Assembly (NCBI GenBank): GCA_016838895.1
Contig: JAEKNU010000036.1
Coordinates: 1 to 42,218 of the forward strand
Length of the DNA: 42,218 bases
Direction of reading: 5' to 3'
From: Chloroflexota bacterium
GTDB taxonomy: Bacteria > Chloroflexota > Anaerolineae > Anaerolineales > Anaerolineaceae
Position numbers and translations under genes: made by a program. Position 1 is the stretch's first letter. Every line of letters begins with the position of its first letter. This document shows, one piece after another, positions 16,194-24,595 of the stretch. The notes below the pieces were generated by a model. It saw only the letters and a list, made by a program, of their open reading frames with translations, made no database searches and was not told the DNA's origin.

Positions 16194-17378
16194 CTATTTT
16201 CCGCGACTTCTTGTAGCTACATCAAAAATTACTGCGGCAGCCAATACGGCGCCACGCACAATGTACTGATAAGCGATACCGATACCCATCAAGTTCATAC
16301 CACTTGTCAGGGACATCATCACCAATGCACCAATCAACGAGCCGACGACTTTACCAACACCACCAGCAGCAGATACACCACCTACATATGCAGCAGCAAT
16401 AGCATCAAGTTCAAACAAGGTGCCAGCTGTTGTGGTTGCAGATTGTAAACGTGACGAGAATAAAATGCCTGATAAAGCTGTCAGCATACCCATGGAACCA
16501 AATACGACATAGATTAATTTCTTTACGCTAATACCACTTAGTTCCGCCGCTTCCGGGTTGCCCCCGATTGCATAAATATAACGACCTAGCACAGTTTGCG
16601 TTGTTATAAAGTGATAAATCAGAACCACCAGCAACACAATCACCACTGTCCAGGATAATCCGTTATAACCAGCCAAAATCCAGGTAATTGCTCCTACAAT
16701 AATTGAAATGAACACCAGTTTCAGAGTAAACATATTCAATGGCAGCACTTCGAAATTGTAGCTCTGTTTATTTCTACGTCCCCGTAATTCTGAGACGATA
16801 AACAATATAACAGCGATCAAGCCCAGTAACAAGGTCAACTTATGAACTTCGGGCAGAAACATTAATCCTGGGAAATCAGGGATATAACCATTGCCAATAG
16901 CATTGAAGGTGTCATCAGGAATGATAATTGTGCCGGTGCTTTCTGTAACAACCAGAATCGCACCACGATAGATCAGCCAGCCCGCCAATGTAGCTACAAA
17001 GGAAGGAATCTTCAATTGTGCTACCAGAAAACCAGTTAATAAACCTGCGACCACACCCAACGCCAGTACTAAAGGAATAACAATATAAACTGGTAATTTC
17101 CAGAAAACCAGGGCAATAGCAGCAACAGCACCCAGGAATCCTGCCAGGAATCCCACAGAGAGATCAATGTGGCGAATCACAATGACCAGCGTCATACCCA
17201 CACCTAAAACGGCAATATACCCGGTTTGGTTTAACAAGTTACTGATATTGCGAGACGATATAAAAATACCATCCGTTGTAACGGTAAAGATCACCATGAT
17301 TACAAACAAGGCAATGTACATACCATATTCACGGATATTTTGGGATAATAATTTCTTAAGGTTTTCGTAGAATGACAT
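16194..17378 (-). CDS. Sugar ABC transporter permease, MmsB/GguB (XylH) type
   Basis: A 394-aa integral membrane protein of the BPD_transp_2 family used by ribose/xylose-type importers. It has about ten hydrophobic segments and the family motifs MTLVIVIRHIDLSVG, YAIGGNPEAAELSGI (the cytoplasmic coupling region that contacts the ATPase) and a glycine-rich C-terminal VGGVSAAGGVGKVVGSLIGAL. Its length and N-terminal region fit the multiple-monosaccharide MmsB/GguB branch. It is 11 bp downstream of the ATPase gene and last in the operon, before the hairpin at 16082-16120. The coupling loop is where the ABC domain of the nearby kinase fusion might also dock; that is speculation. Confidence 0.93.
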   Translation of the reverse strand: MSFYENLKKLLSQNIREYGMYIALFVIMVIFTVTTDGIFISSRNISNLLNQTGYIAVLGVGMTLVIVIRHIDLSVGFLAGFLGAVAAIALVFWKLPVYIVIPLVLALGVVAGLLTGFLVAQLKIPSFVATLAGWLIYRGAILVVTESTGTIIIPDDTFNAIGNGYIPDFPGLMFLPEVHKLTLLLGLIAVILFIVSELRGRRNKQSYNFEVLPLNMFTLKLVFISIIVGAITWILAGYNGLSWTVVIVLLVVLIYHFITTQTVLGRYIYAIGGNPEAAELSGISVKKLIYVVFGSMGMLTALSGILFSSRLQSATTTAGTLFELDAIAAAYVGGVSAAGGVGKVVGSLIGALVMMSLTSGMNLMGIGIAYQYIVRGAVLAAAVIFDVATRSRGK

Positions 17379-17389
17379 CTAAGGCCTCC

Positions 17390-18910
17390 TCAATTCGTTG
17401 CCAGATGCATGATTTTTTCCTGTGTTGCTTCCTCGCTTGGAAGTTCACCTGTGATTTTCCCGGAGGAAACAATATAAATTCGGTCACTCATACCCAGAAT
17501 TTCCGGCAACTCAGATGAGATCATAATAATGCTCATACCTTGTTGCACAAGTTTGTTCATGATGGTATAGATTTCAAATTTTGTGCCAACATCAATGCCG
17601 CGAGTCGGTTCATCCAGAATCAGAATATCCGGGCCAACAAATAGCCATTTGGCAACAGATACCTTTTGTTGGTTACCACCGCTTAAATTATTAACTAATT
17701 GTTCAACACTCGGGGTTTTAATGTTGAGTGAATTTTTGTATTCATTAGATACAACAACTTCTTCGTTATAGTTGAGAATACCACGATCTGATATCTGCTT
17801 AAGATTTGCTAGAGTAATGTTTTCCTTAACATCCTGCATCAAAATCAAGCCGTCCCCCTTACGATCTTCACTGACGTATGCTAGACCTGCACGGATAGCA
17901 TTCCGAGGATGCCTAAATTTCTTTTTATGGCCTTTCACATACATCTCACCATCAATATGGTACCCGCCCGGATTGCCAAAAAGACTTAAAGCCAATTCCG
18001 TCCGACCTGAGCCCATCAGACCCGCAAAACCAATAATTTCGCCTTTTTTTAGATTAAAGTTTATATCTTTCAAAATCGTGCGCCCCAAACTGGGGTCGTA
18101 TGCATTCCAGTCTTTTACTTCTAAAACCGTTTCACCGATTTCATGATTTTCACGTGGCGGATAAATGTTATCAATTTCACGACCAACCATGTTCTTGATT
18201 AACGCATTTTCAGAAATTTCGCCTTTTTTAGCATCCAGCGTACAAATCGTCTGGCCATCGCGTAATACAGTTACCTTATCAGCAATATCAATAACTTCTT
18301 TTAATTTGTGGGAAATCAGAACACATGTCACGCCCTGATTTTTGATCTCACGTAAAATTTCTAATAGGTTTTTGCTATCATCTTCATTTAAAGCAGAGGT
18401 TGGTTCATCCAGAATTAATAATTTTACATCTTTACTGAGTGCTTTGGCAATTTCAATTAATTGTTGTTTACCAACCCCTAGTTCCTTTACAAGTAAAGCA
18501 GGATTCACATCCAGCTTAACTTTTTTTAACATATCATTGGCCTGTTGAACGGTTTCATTCCAGTCCATCAGTGGGCCTTTTCGGATTTCATGTCCAAGGA
18601 AAATATTCTCATATACTGTCATCTGAGGAATTAATGCTAATTCCTGATAAATAATCGCAATGCCAACATTTTCGCTGTCCCGAATACCTTTGAATTTTTG
18701 AATTTCACCATTAATGAGAATATCGCCATAGTAGTCCCCATGGGGATATACACCACTCAATACCTTCATTAATGTTGACTTTCCTGCTCCATTTTCGCCA
18801 ACCAGACAATGGATTTCTTTTTGACCAACTTGAAAACTGACATTGTCTAATGCGCGAACACCAGGAAACTCTTTTGTAATATTTTGCATTTCTAAGATTG
18901 GTGTACTCAT
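17390..18910 (-). CDS. Sugar ABC transporter ATP-binding protein, MmsA/GguA (XylG) type
   Basis: A 506-aa tandem ATPase with two ABC domains, the form used by ribose/xylose/multiple-monosaccharide importers. Domain 1 has Walker A GENGAGKST, Walker B LLILDEPTSAL and the switch His in LISHKLKEV; its signature stretch ELGVGKQQLIEIAKAL lacks the LSGG form, as is normal for this family. Domain 2 has a degenerate Walker A GLMGSGRTE, a good signature LSGGNQQKV and Walker B ILILDEPTRGIDVG. It lies between the binding-protein gene and the permease gene. A 14-bp-arm hairpin in the gap upstream probably reduces its expression relative to the binding protein. Confidence 0.95.
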   Translation of the reverse strand: MSTPILEMQNITKEFPGVRALDNVSFQVGQKEIHCLVGENGAGKSTLMKVLSGVYPHGDYYGDILINGEIQKFKGIRDSENVGIAIIYQELALIPQMTVYENIFLGHEIRKGPLMDWNETVQQANDMLKKVKLDVNPALLVKELGVGKQQLIEIAKALSKDVKLLILDEPTSALNEDDSKNLLEILREIKNQGVTCVLISHKLKEVIDIADKVTVLRDGQTICTLDAKKGEISENALIKNMVGREIDNIYPPRENHEIGETVLEVKDWNAYDPSLGRTILKDINFNLKKGEIIGFAGLMGSGRTELALSLFGNPGGYHIDGEMYVKGHKKKFRHPRNAIRAGLAYVSEDRKGDGLILMQDVKENITLANLKQISDRGILNYNEEVVVSNEYKNSLNIKTPSVEQLVNNLSGGNQQKVSVAKWLFVGPDILILDEPTRGIDVGTKFEIYTIMNKLVQQGMSIIMISSELPEILGMSDRIYIVSSGKITGELPSEEATQEKIMHLATN

Positions 18911-18945
18911 GGTCGCTCCGGTTCATGCCATTTTGCGAAAAATTT

Positions 18946-18974
18946 GGGATAGTGGTGAAATTCACCACTATCCC
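18946..18974 (-). terminator. Intercistronic hairpin between binding protein and ATPase genes
   Basis: Perfect 14-bp arms GGGATAGTGGTGAA (18946-18959) and TTCACCACTATCCC (18961-18974) separated by one base. On the minus strand it is followed by AAATTTTTCG, a weak U tract. Such hairpins after binding-protein genes stabilise their mRNA and limit read-through to the membrane subunits. Confidence 0.7.
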
Positions 18975-18994
18975 ATAAATCTTACTTGCTTTGT

Positions 18995-21166
18995 TTATGG
19001 TAAATTTGTGAAATCTGCTGCTTCATAGTAACCGGAGTCAATCAGAGCTGCCTGTACATTGGCGGCATCTACGGTCACAACTTCAGATTGTTTGGCAGGA
19101 ACTTCCATAGCACCATTGTCATAGGCTCCGGTGGTCTCGGGGGTTGCGCCTTGTAACACGGATACTGCCATACCAATGGCATCTTTTACCAGGGTACGAA
19201 CGTCTTTGAAGACCGTCATGGACTGTTTGCCATCAATGATGTACTGCACGGATGCTTTTTCAGCATCCTGACCGGTTACGGCGTAGCTGCTTACATCTTT
19301 GTCTGCTGCGAAAGCATCAGCGATTGCGCGTGCGGTACCATCGTTCGGGGCAAGGATGAATACATCACCTTTGTCGGCGGCGGTGGTGGCTGTCAGGTTG
19401 GATTCTGCCAATGTCTTGGCGGTGTTGAAATCCCAATTGGTGGTTACCTGACCAACGATTGCACTCATTTCGTCTCGGGTCAATGAAGCTTTGTCTTGCA
19501 GAGCAATGGCTTCTTCTGAGTTCTTGATTACGAATGTTCCGTCTGCAATTTTCGGCTGCAAAACGTTCCATGCGCCTTCAAAGAACAAGAAAGCATTGTT
19601 ATCAGAAGCCGCGCCAGCGTACAAGTACAATGGGTTGTCGGATCCACTGGCATTGTCAACCAGGTACTGAGCCTGAGCTTCACCAACGGCTACGCTGTCG
19701 AAAGTCACATAGTAGTCCACGGTGTCAGTACCGGTGATCAGACGGTCATATGAAATAACCGTTACACCAGCGTCGCGGGCTGCGTCAGCAGCAGCGGCGG
19801 CGGCATTTCCATCTTGTGGGCAAATGACGAGGACTTTGATACCTTTTGTGATCAAAGCTTCAACATTGGCCAATTCTTTTGCGGAATCACCCTGGCTGAA
19901 GAGAATTTCTACTTCATAACCAGCAGTTGCCAGTGCATCCTCAAAACGAGTTTCGTCTTGAATCCAGCGGGGTTCGTCTTTGGTTGGTAATACGATACCA
20001 ACAGAGAGTCCCATATCTTCAGCTGAGACAGCAGCATCTAAACCACTGAAATCTGCAGCTTCGTAGTAACCAGATTCGATCAGAGCTGCCTGTACATTGG
20101 CGGCATCTACGGTCACAACTTCAGATTGTTTGGCAGGAACATCCATAGCACCATTGTTGTAGGCACCGGTGGTCTCGGGGGTTGCGCCTTGTAACACGGA
20201 TACTGCCATACCAATGGCATCTTTTACCAGGGTACGAACGTCTTTGAAGACCGTCATGGACTGTTTGCCATCAATGATGTACTGCACGGATGCTTTTTCA
20301 GCATCCTGACCGGTTACGGCGTAGCTGCTTACATCTTTGTCTGCTGCGAAAGCATCAGCGATTGCGCGTGCGGTACCATCGTTCGGGGCAAGGATGAATA
20401 CATCACCTTTGTCGGCGGCGGTGGTGGCTGTCAGGTTGGATTCTGCCAATGTCTTGGCGGTGTTGAAATCCCAATTGGTGGTTACCTGACCAACGATTGC
20501 ACTCATTTCGTCTCGGGTCAATGAAGCTTTGTCTTGCAGAGCAATGGCTTCTTCTGAGTTCTTGATTACGAATGTTCCGTCTGCAATTTTCGGCTGCAAA
20601 ACGTTCCATGCGCCTTCAAAGAACAAGAAAGCATTGTTATCAGAAGCCGCGCCAGCGTACAAGTACAATGGGTTGTCGGATCCACTGGCATTGTCAACCA
20701 GGTACTGAGCCTGAGCTTCACCAACGGCTACGCTGTCGAAAGTCACGTAGTAGTCTACGGTGTCAGTACCGGTGATCAGACGGTCATATGAAATAACCGT
20801 TACACCAGCTTCGGATGCAGCATCAGCGGCGGCAGCGGCGGCATCACCATCTTGCGGGCAAATGATGAGAACCTGAATGCCTTTGGTAATTAATGCTTCT
20901 ACATTGGCTAATTCTTTTGCGGAATCGCCCTGGCTGAAGAGAATTTCTACTTCATAGCCAGCTTCTATCAAAGCCGCCTCGAAGCGGGTTTCATCCTGAA
21001 TCCAGCGGGGTTCGTCTTTGGTTGGCAATACGATACCAACTGCCAGACCACTGGCTTCTTCACTTGCAGCTTCTTCAGCAGGGGCTGCTGGTTTACAAGC
21101 TGAAAGCAGCATGACGGCCATCACAATGATGGTCATCAAAGTAAATAATGAACTTCTTTTATGCAT
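18995..21166 (-). CDS. Double-domain sugar-binding lipoprotein (ChvE/MmsA-type), tandemly duplicated
   Basis: A 723-aa extracytoplasmic sugar-binding protein, about twice the usual 350-370 aa. An N-terminal signal with lipobox LLSAC gives a lipid-anchored Cys24, followed by an Ala/Glu-rich linker. Two complete periplasmic-binding-protein modules follow, starting near residues 43 and 389, each with VGIVLPTKDEPRWIQDETRF, VTVISYDRLITGTD, ASDNNAFLFFEGAWNVL, VTGQDAEKASVQYI and AALIxSGYYEAADF. These match ChvE-type multiple-monosaccharide-binding proteins. The repeat period is exactly 346 codons, and 581 bp are identical between copies. The second module has no signal peptide, so both are on one chain. 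GGAGG precedes the ATG. It is the first gene of the operon with the MmsA and MmsB-type genes. Confidence 0.95.
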   Translation of the reverse strand: MHKRSSLFTLMTIIVMAVMLLSACKPAAPAEEAASEEASGLAVGIVLPTKDEPRWIQDETRFEAALIEAGYEVEILFSQGDSAKELANVEALITKGIQVLIICPQDGDAAAAAADAASEAGVTVISYDRLITGTDTVDYYVTFDSVAVGEAQAQYLVDNASGSDNPLYLYAGAASDNNAFLFFEGAWNVLQPKIADGTFVIKNSEEAIALQDKASLTRDEMSAIVGQVTTNWDFNTAKTLAESNLTATTAADKGDVFILAPNDGTARAIADAFAADKDVSSYAVTGQDAEKASVQYIIDGKQSMTVFKDVRTLVKDAIGMAVSVLQGATPETTGAYNNGAMDVPAKQSEVVTVDAANVQAALIESGYYEAADFSGLDAAVSAEDMGLSVGIVLPTKDEPRWIQDETRFEDALATAGYEVEILFSQGDSAKELANVEALITKGIKVLVICPQDGNAAAAAADAARDAGVTVISYDRLITGTDTVDYYVTFDSVAVGEAQAQYLVDNASGSDNPLYLYAGAASDNNAFLFFEGAWNVLQPKIADGTFVIKNSEEAIALQDKASLTRDEMSAIVGQVTTNWDFNTAKTLAESNLTATTAADKGDVFILAPNDGTARAIADAFAADKDVSSYAVTGQDAEKASVQYIIDGKQSMTVFKDVRTLVKDAIGMAVSVLQGATPETTGAYDNGAMEVPAKQSEVVTVDAANVQAALIDSGYYEAADFTNLP
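19009..20046 (-). repeat. Tandem 1038-bp repeat, copy A (C-terminal module)
   Basis: Aligns with copy B at a constant offset of 1038 bp. Bases 19128-19708 are identical to 20166-20746 by my reading. The flanks differ, mostly at scattered positions, with clear divergence in the part coding for the N-terminal third of the module. Confidence 0.9.
20047..21058 (-). repeat. Tandem 1038-bp repeat, copy B (N-terminal module)
   Basis: Partner of the repeat at 19009-20046. The identical core is 20166-20746. The right-hand part (about 20747-21058) has many substitutions relative to copy A, several of them changing amino acids, for example ASEAGVT against ARDAGVT. Confidence 0.9.
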
Positions 21167-21583
21167 TGTCTTTCCTCCAAATGTGGATCATAAAAATAGT
21201 TTCAAAACTGGTACTCATGTACCAATTCCTTCCGGGGGTGAAGCATGTTATGCAAAACACCTCTAGAAAAGTTTTTTGCCTGACTTTTAAGAGGTAGGAG
21301 TATGCGGTAAACAAACGTTGCAAAACTAATGACCTGTAAGATAATTTATTCCTCGTCTGCGATGATCAGTGTCGGTTTATCCAAAGTTGTAAACAATACG
21401 TTTTTACTTATTTATCTTTGTAATTTAAGTGGTGACAATCTTCTATAGATCCATGCGGCTGCATTAAATCTTTTCTAAATATATATATACGTTTAATTTA
21501 ATACTATAAAAGTTTAGCAAAATTTGATCAGTTCTTCTTATCATTTTCCCCCCATTATTTTGGGGGATTCCCCCTAATAGCGC
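21167..21583. promoter_or_regulatory. 417-bp intergenic region between the ABC-kinase gene and the binding-protein gene
   Basis: No gene is seen. Both flanking genes run on the minus strand, so this holds the promoter of the transporter operon. A possible weak box is TTGTCA at 21433-21438 (minus strand) followed by AT-rich sequence; I am not confident in it. A hairpin with one bulge (21259-21295, arms ACCTCT and AGAGGT extended by AAAAGT/ACTTTT) lies in the presumed leader. C- and G-runs near 21547-21574 can fold and may end the kinase transcript. Confidence 0.4.
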
Positions 21584-23212
21584 TTAATAAATGCTTATTT
21601 CTTCAGGAATTGTATGAATTCGCGGGTGGGGAATTTCTACTAACAGTATCGTACCCTTGTTGTTTCCTTCTTGAATACGAAAACGTCCGTCCAACAAAGC
21701 AACCCTTTCGTTTATACCAATTAAACCAAAATGACCATTGTTTGCCAATTTCGTTAAATCAAAATCTTCCAGTCCTCCCCTTCCATCATCTGCGATGGAT
21801 ATCATCAATGTGCGCGGTGACGTATGTTCAAGAACAATATCCACTTTGGTTGCATCAGCATGATGCCAGATATTGCTCAACCCCTCCTGAACAATGCGGA
21901 ATATGGATAATTCGGCGCTTTCCGGCAAACGGCCCAAATTTTCATCTAATTTCAAGGAAACTTTCACGCCAGTGCGGCTCGTCCAATCACGGGCATAGGA
22001 TTGTAAAGCAGCGCCTAATCCTAAACTATCAATGGTTGGTGGTCGCAAATTACCGCAAATGTTACGTAAATTATCCACAAGTTCACGAATATTCTGGCGA
22101 ACATCGGTCAGGTCATTGGTTAATGTTTTGGAAACGGGCACAACCGTTTCCATATCTTCCAATTCGTAATTTATACTGAGCAAATCTTGAATCACTTGAT
22201 CGTGAATTTCACGCGCAACGTGTTTACGTTCTTCCTCACGTTCAGCAATTAAACGTCTTTGGGCTTCCAACAATGCCAAATTAGCTTGATCCAATGCTTG
22301 AACCTGCTCTGCTAATTGCTCGGTTAATTGGCGGTTTAAGCCCGGTCCAATCGCCATATCTTTTCCAACCATCATCTGGTGATAGCGTAATTTCTCCGAG
22401 TTCTCACGAATACGATTATAACTATCCAGATCTAAAATGGCCGGATCAGGTAATTGAGGATTCCCTAAACCAAGCAATAAATCTACCACAGATTTACGAT
22501 TTGTTTCATCGGTAATTAAATCAGCCAGTTTTCTACCCTGATGCAGCACAATAATGCGATCCGTGACAGCAAAAAGATGGTCCAAATTATTGCTGGTGAA
22601 TAGTACAGATACCCCTTGTTGGCGCCAATTCTGAATAAGTGCTAATAATCTCTGTTGGTAAGGATAACCCAACATCAGGGTTGGCTCATCAATAATGACC
22701 ATTTTGGCATTATAGGTTAGCGTGCGTCCGATAGCGATCATCTGCCTTAATTCACCGGACAGGTTATACACCTTTTCATTAAGCGAGCTAATCTCGATGC
22801 CTAATTGTTCAACAATTTGTTTTGCCTTTCGATCCATCCCTTTTTGATCAATGATACGCAGCCAGCCAAGTTTTGATAACTTTCCGATCTCATTACCCAG
22901 AAACAAATTGCTTACTACATCATAGTGATCCTGCAAATGTGGTTTTTGGTGAATAACTGCAATGCCATGCTTTTTAGAGGGAAACGGCCAAACAAGTTCT
23001 TTCCCGGCGAATTCAATTCGTCCCTGATTTGATTTATATAATCCAGCAATCATCATGGCAATAACTGATTTACCTGATCCAATACTACCAGTCAGCCCCA
23101 CAACCTCCCCGGGATTAATATCAAAACTGACCCGTTGGACAACAGGTAATGTGCCAAAATATTTCGAAAGATTATCAACTTTTAATATGGGTTTCTTATT
23201 GTTATTCATCAT
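21584..23212 (-). CDS. Fusion of a sugar-importer-type ABC ATPase domain with a NarL-type histidine kinase
   Basis: A 542-aa protein with two halves. Residues about 8-250 are an ABC ATPase domain most like the first domain of RbsA/XylG/MmsA proteins: Walker A GSIGSGKS (42-49), Q-loop Q89, signature LSGEL (151-155), Walker B MVIIDEPT with Glu176. The switch His is replaced by Asn208 (TSNNLDHL), and the D-loop lacks SALD. After a coiled-coil-like linker (about 295-330) comes a HisKA_3 kinase with phospho-acceptor H337 in REIHDQVIQDLL and an ATPase domain with EGLSNIWHHADAT, DDGRGG and GLIGINERV. No membrane segment is present. It is divergent from the response regulator and upstream of the sugar ABC operon, suggesting that it reads transporter activity. 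The start may be ATG 23212 or 23209; no ribosome-binding site is seen. Confidence 0.93.
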   Translation of the reverse strand: MMNNNKKPILKVDNLSKYFGTLPVVQRVSFDINPGEVVGLTGSIGSGKSVIAMMIAGLYKSNQGRIEFAGKELVWPFPSKKHGIAVIHQKPHLQDHYDVVSNLFLGNEIGKLSKLGWLRIIDQKGMDRKAKQIVEQLGIEISSLNEKVYNLSGELRQMIAIGRTLTYNAKMVIIDEPTLMLGYPYQQRLLALIQNWRQQGVSVLFTSNNLDHLFAVTDRIIVLHQGRKLADLITDETNRKSVVDLLLGLGNPQLPDPAILDLDSYNRIRENSEKLRYHQMMVGKDMAIGPGLNRQLTEQLAEQVQALDQANLALLEAQRRLIAEREEERKHVAREIHDQVIQDLLSINYELEDMETVVPVSKTLTNDLTDVRQNIRELVDNLRNICGNLRPPTIDSLGLGAALQSYARDWTSRTGVKVSLKLDENLGRLPESAELSIFRIVQEGLSNIWHHADATKVDIVLEHTSPRTLMISIADDGRGGLEDFDLTKLANNGHFGLIGINERVALLDGRFRIQEGNNKGTILLVEIPHPRIHTIPEEISIY

Positions 23213-23216
23213 TCAC

Positions 23217-23222
23217 ATTATA
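23217..23222 (-). promoter_or_regulatory. -10 box directly before the ABC-kinase start codon
   Basis: On the minus strand TATAAT lies only 4 bases before the first ATG and 7 before the second (23209), and no Shine-Dalgarno sequence is visible. Transcription would begin at the start codon, so the mRNA is probably leaderless. No good -35 box is seen. Confidence 0.4.
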
Positions 23223-23328
23223 CCGGATTCAATTCATATATGTATTTTTCTACTACTTGAGAAAATTGCACTTCTTTAAAGATAATACATGACCGTAAAA
23301 ACTGCTTATCTGATTAAATCAACCGTGG

Positions 23329-23334
23329 TATAAA
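23329..23334 (+). promoter_or_regulatory. -10 box directly before the response-regulator start codon
   Basis: TATAAA followed by six bases and then the ATG at 23341, with no ribosome-binding site. This mirrors the arrangement on the divergent kinase gene and suggests leaderless transcripts for both partners. Confidence 0.4.
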
Positions 23335-23340
23335 TAGCGT

Positions 23341-24393
23341 ATGAATCAAGCACGACTATTATTAGCAGATGATCACGCAATTGTACGCGCAGGTATAAGA
23401 AAAACGCTTGAAGAAATGCCAGAATTACTACTTGTTGATGAAGTGGGCAATGGGCCAGATGTTTTTATATCATTAGAAAAAAATGATATTGATTGTTTAT
23501 TGATTGATGTTTCCATGCCAAATTTTGATCCGATTGCTGCTATGCAAATCATCAAAGAAAAATATCCTACCTTAAAGGTGCTGGTTGTTAGCGCACATGA
23601 TGACGATGTCTACGTTCAGGGCTTGCTCAGCGCTGGCGTCAATGGCTATCACATGAAAGATCAGCCCCTTAATGATTTAAAATTGGCAGTTCAACGTATT
23701 CTGGAAGGGGAGCGCTGGATTTCCAGTTCATTGATTGATAAATTAATTGACCATGCTCAAGGGAAATCAGCAACCCCAACATTGACCAATCGCCAGCGAA
23801 TGTTGTTGTCTCTGCTACAGCAAGGCATGGATAACCAGACCATCGCTCAGGAAACAGGGTTAAGTGTAAAGACAATTGAGAATCACCTCACCCGCTTATA
23901 CAGACAGCTCAATGTACAAAGTAGACTCGAAGCCGTAAATTTCAGCATGCGCAATCCACAAATTTTAGGAACGCCCGGACAAGAAGCCGCCCAAACAGAA
24001 ACAAAACGGGAACCCGAAATTACTAGTGGGATCAATATCCTGGTAGTAGATGATAATTCACGCTATCGCAAGCAACTTCAACGCATGATCGGCAGGCTCG
24101 TTCCCAGAGCAACAATTTACGAAGCAAAAGACATTAAAGGCGCTGTACATCTGGTTGAGCGCATTGATTTTCATCTCAGTCTGATTGATGTGGTGCTTGG
24201 CGACGTAGACGGCATTACTTGTACAAGACGCATTAAAGCCATTCGTCCCAATAGTCGTATTGTACTCATCAGCGCCTATCCGGATCGAGAATTTCATAAA
24301 CAAGGCCTGCAAGCTGGCGCCGTTGCCTTCCTTGATAAAAAAGACCTGGATCTTTCGACTTTGCGACAATTAATTGCGGACGTTGTAACCTGA
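23341..24393 (+). CDS. Response regulator with receiver-LuxR HTH-receiver architecture
   Basis: A 350-aa cytoplasmic regulator. Receiver 1 (about 1-120) has the acidic pair D10-D11 and phospho-acceptor D56 (LIDVSMPNF), with the Lys in YHMKD. A LuxR/NarL helix-turn-helix (about 140-200) reads LTNRQRMLLSLLQQGMDNQTIAQETGLSVKTIENHL. A second receiver (about 228-348) has VVDDNS, phospho-acceptor D283 (SLIDVVLGDVDG) and the Lys in FLDKKD. Both receivers look able to accept phosphate. In NarL proteins the HTH is normally C-terminal, so a second receiver after it is unusual. It is divergent from the ABC-kinase fusion (128 bp between them), which is almost certainly its partner; the sugar transporter is the likely target. 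Confidence 0.93.
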   Translation: MNQARLLLADDHAIVRAGIRKTLEEMPELLLVDEVGNGPDVFISLEKNDIDCLLIDVSMPNFDPIAAMQIIKEKYPTLKVLVVSAHDDDVYVQGLLSAGVNGYHMKDQPLNDLKLAVQRILEGERWISSSLIDKLIDHAQGKSATPTLTNRQRMLLSLLQQGMDNQTIAQETGLSVKTIENHLTRLYRQLNVQSRLEAVNFSMRNPQILGTPGQEAAQTETKREPEITSGINILVVDDNSRYRKQLQRMIGRLVPRATIYEAKDIKGAVHLVERIDFHLSLIDVVLGDVDGITCTRRIKAIRPNSRIVLISAYPDREFHKQGLQAGAVAFLDKKDLDLSTLRQLIADVVT

Positions 24394-24595
24394 AGAAAAA
24401 TTATTATTAAAAAGCTGTACTCCAATCTAATTGATTTGGTTCCTTTTTTCAGCACGAATATAATATATAAATGTTGGTGTTCAATCTGACACTATTAGGA
24501 TTGGCTCTTTTTTTATCTATTCGTATATTATTTTCACGCCGTATATTATATTTTTGTCTATAATAAATCAAACACATTCTCATAAGGACATGATG

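Noticed and set aside
18995..21166. Duplicated binding protein as an assembly collapse or error
   Set aside because: The copies differ on both sides of the identical core and keep one frame with a proper linker, which fits a true duplication; long reads remain decisive.
21610..22179. 189-codon frame opposite the ABC-kinase gene
   Set aside because: Antisense to strongly conserved kinase motifs; composition and lack of recognisable domains show it is a shadow of the real gene.
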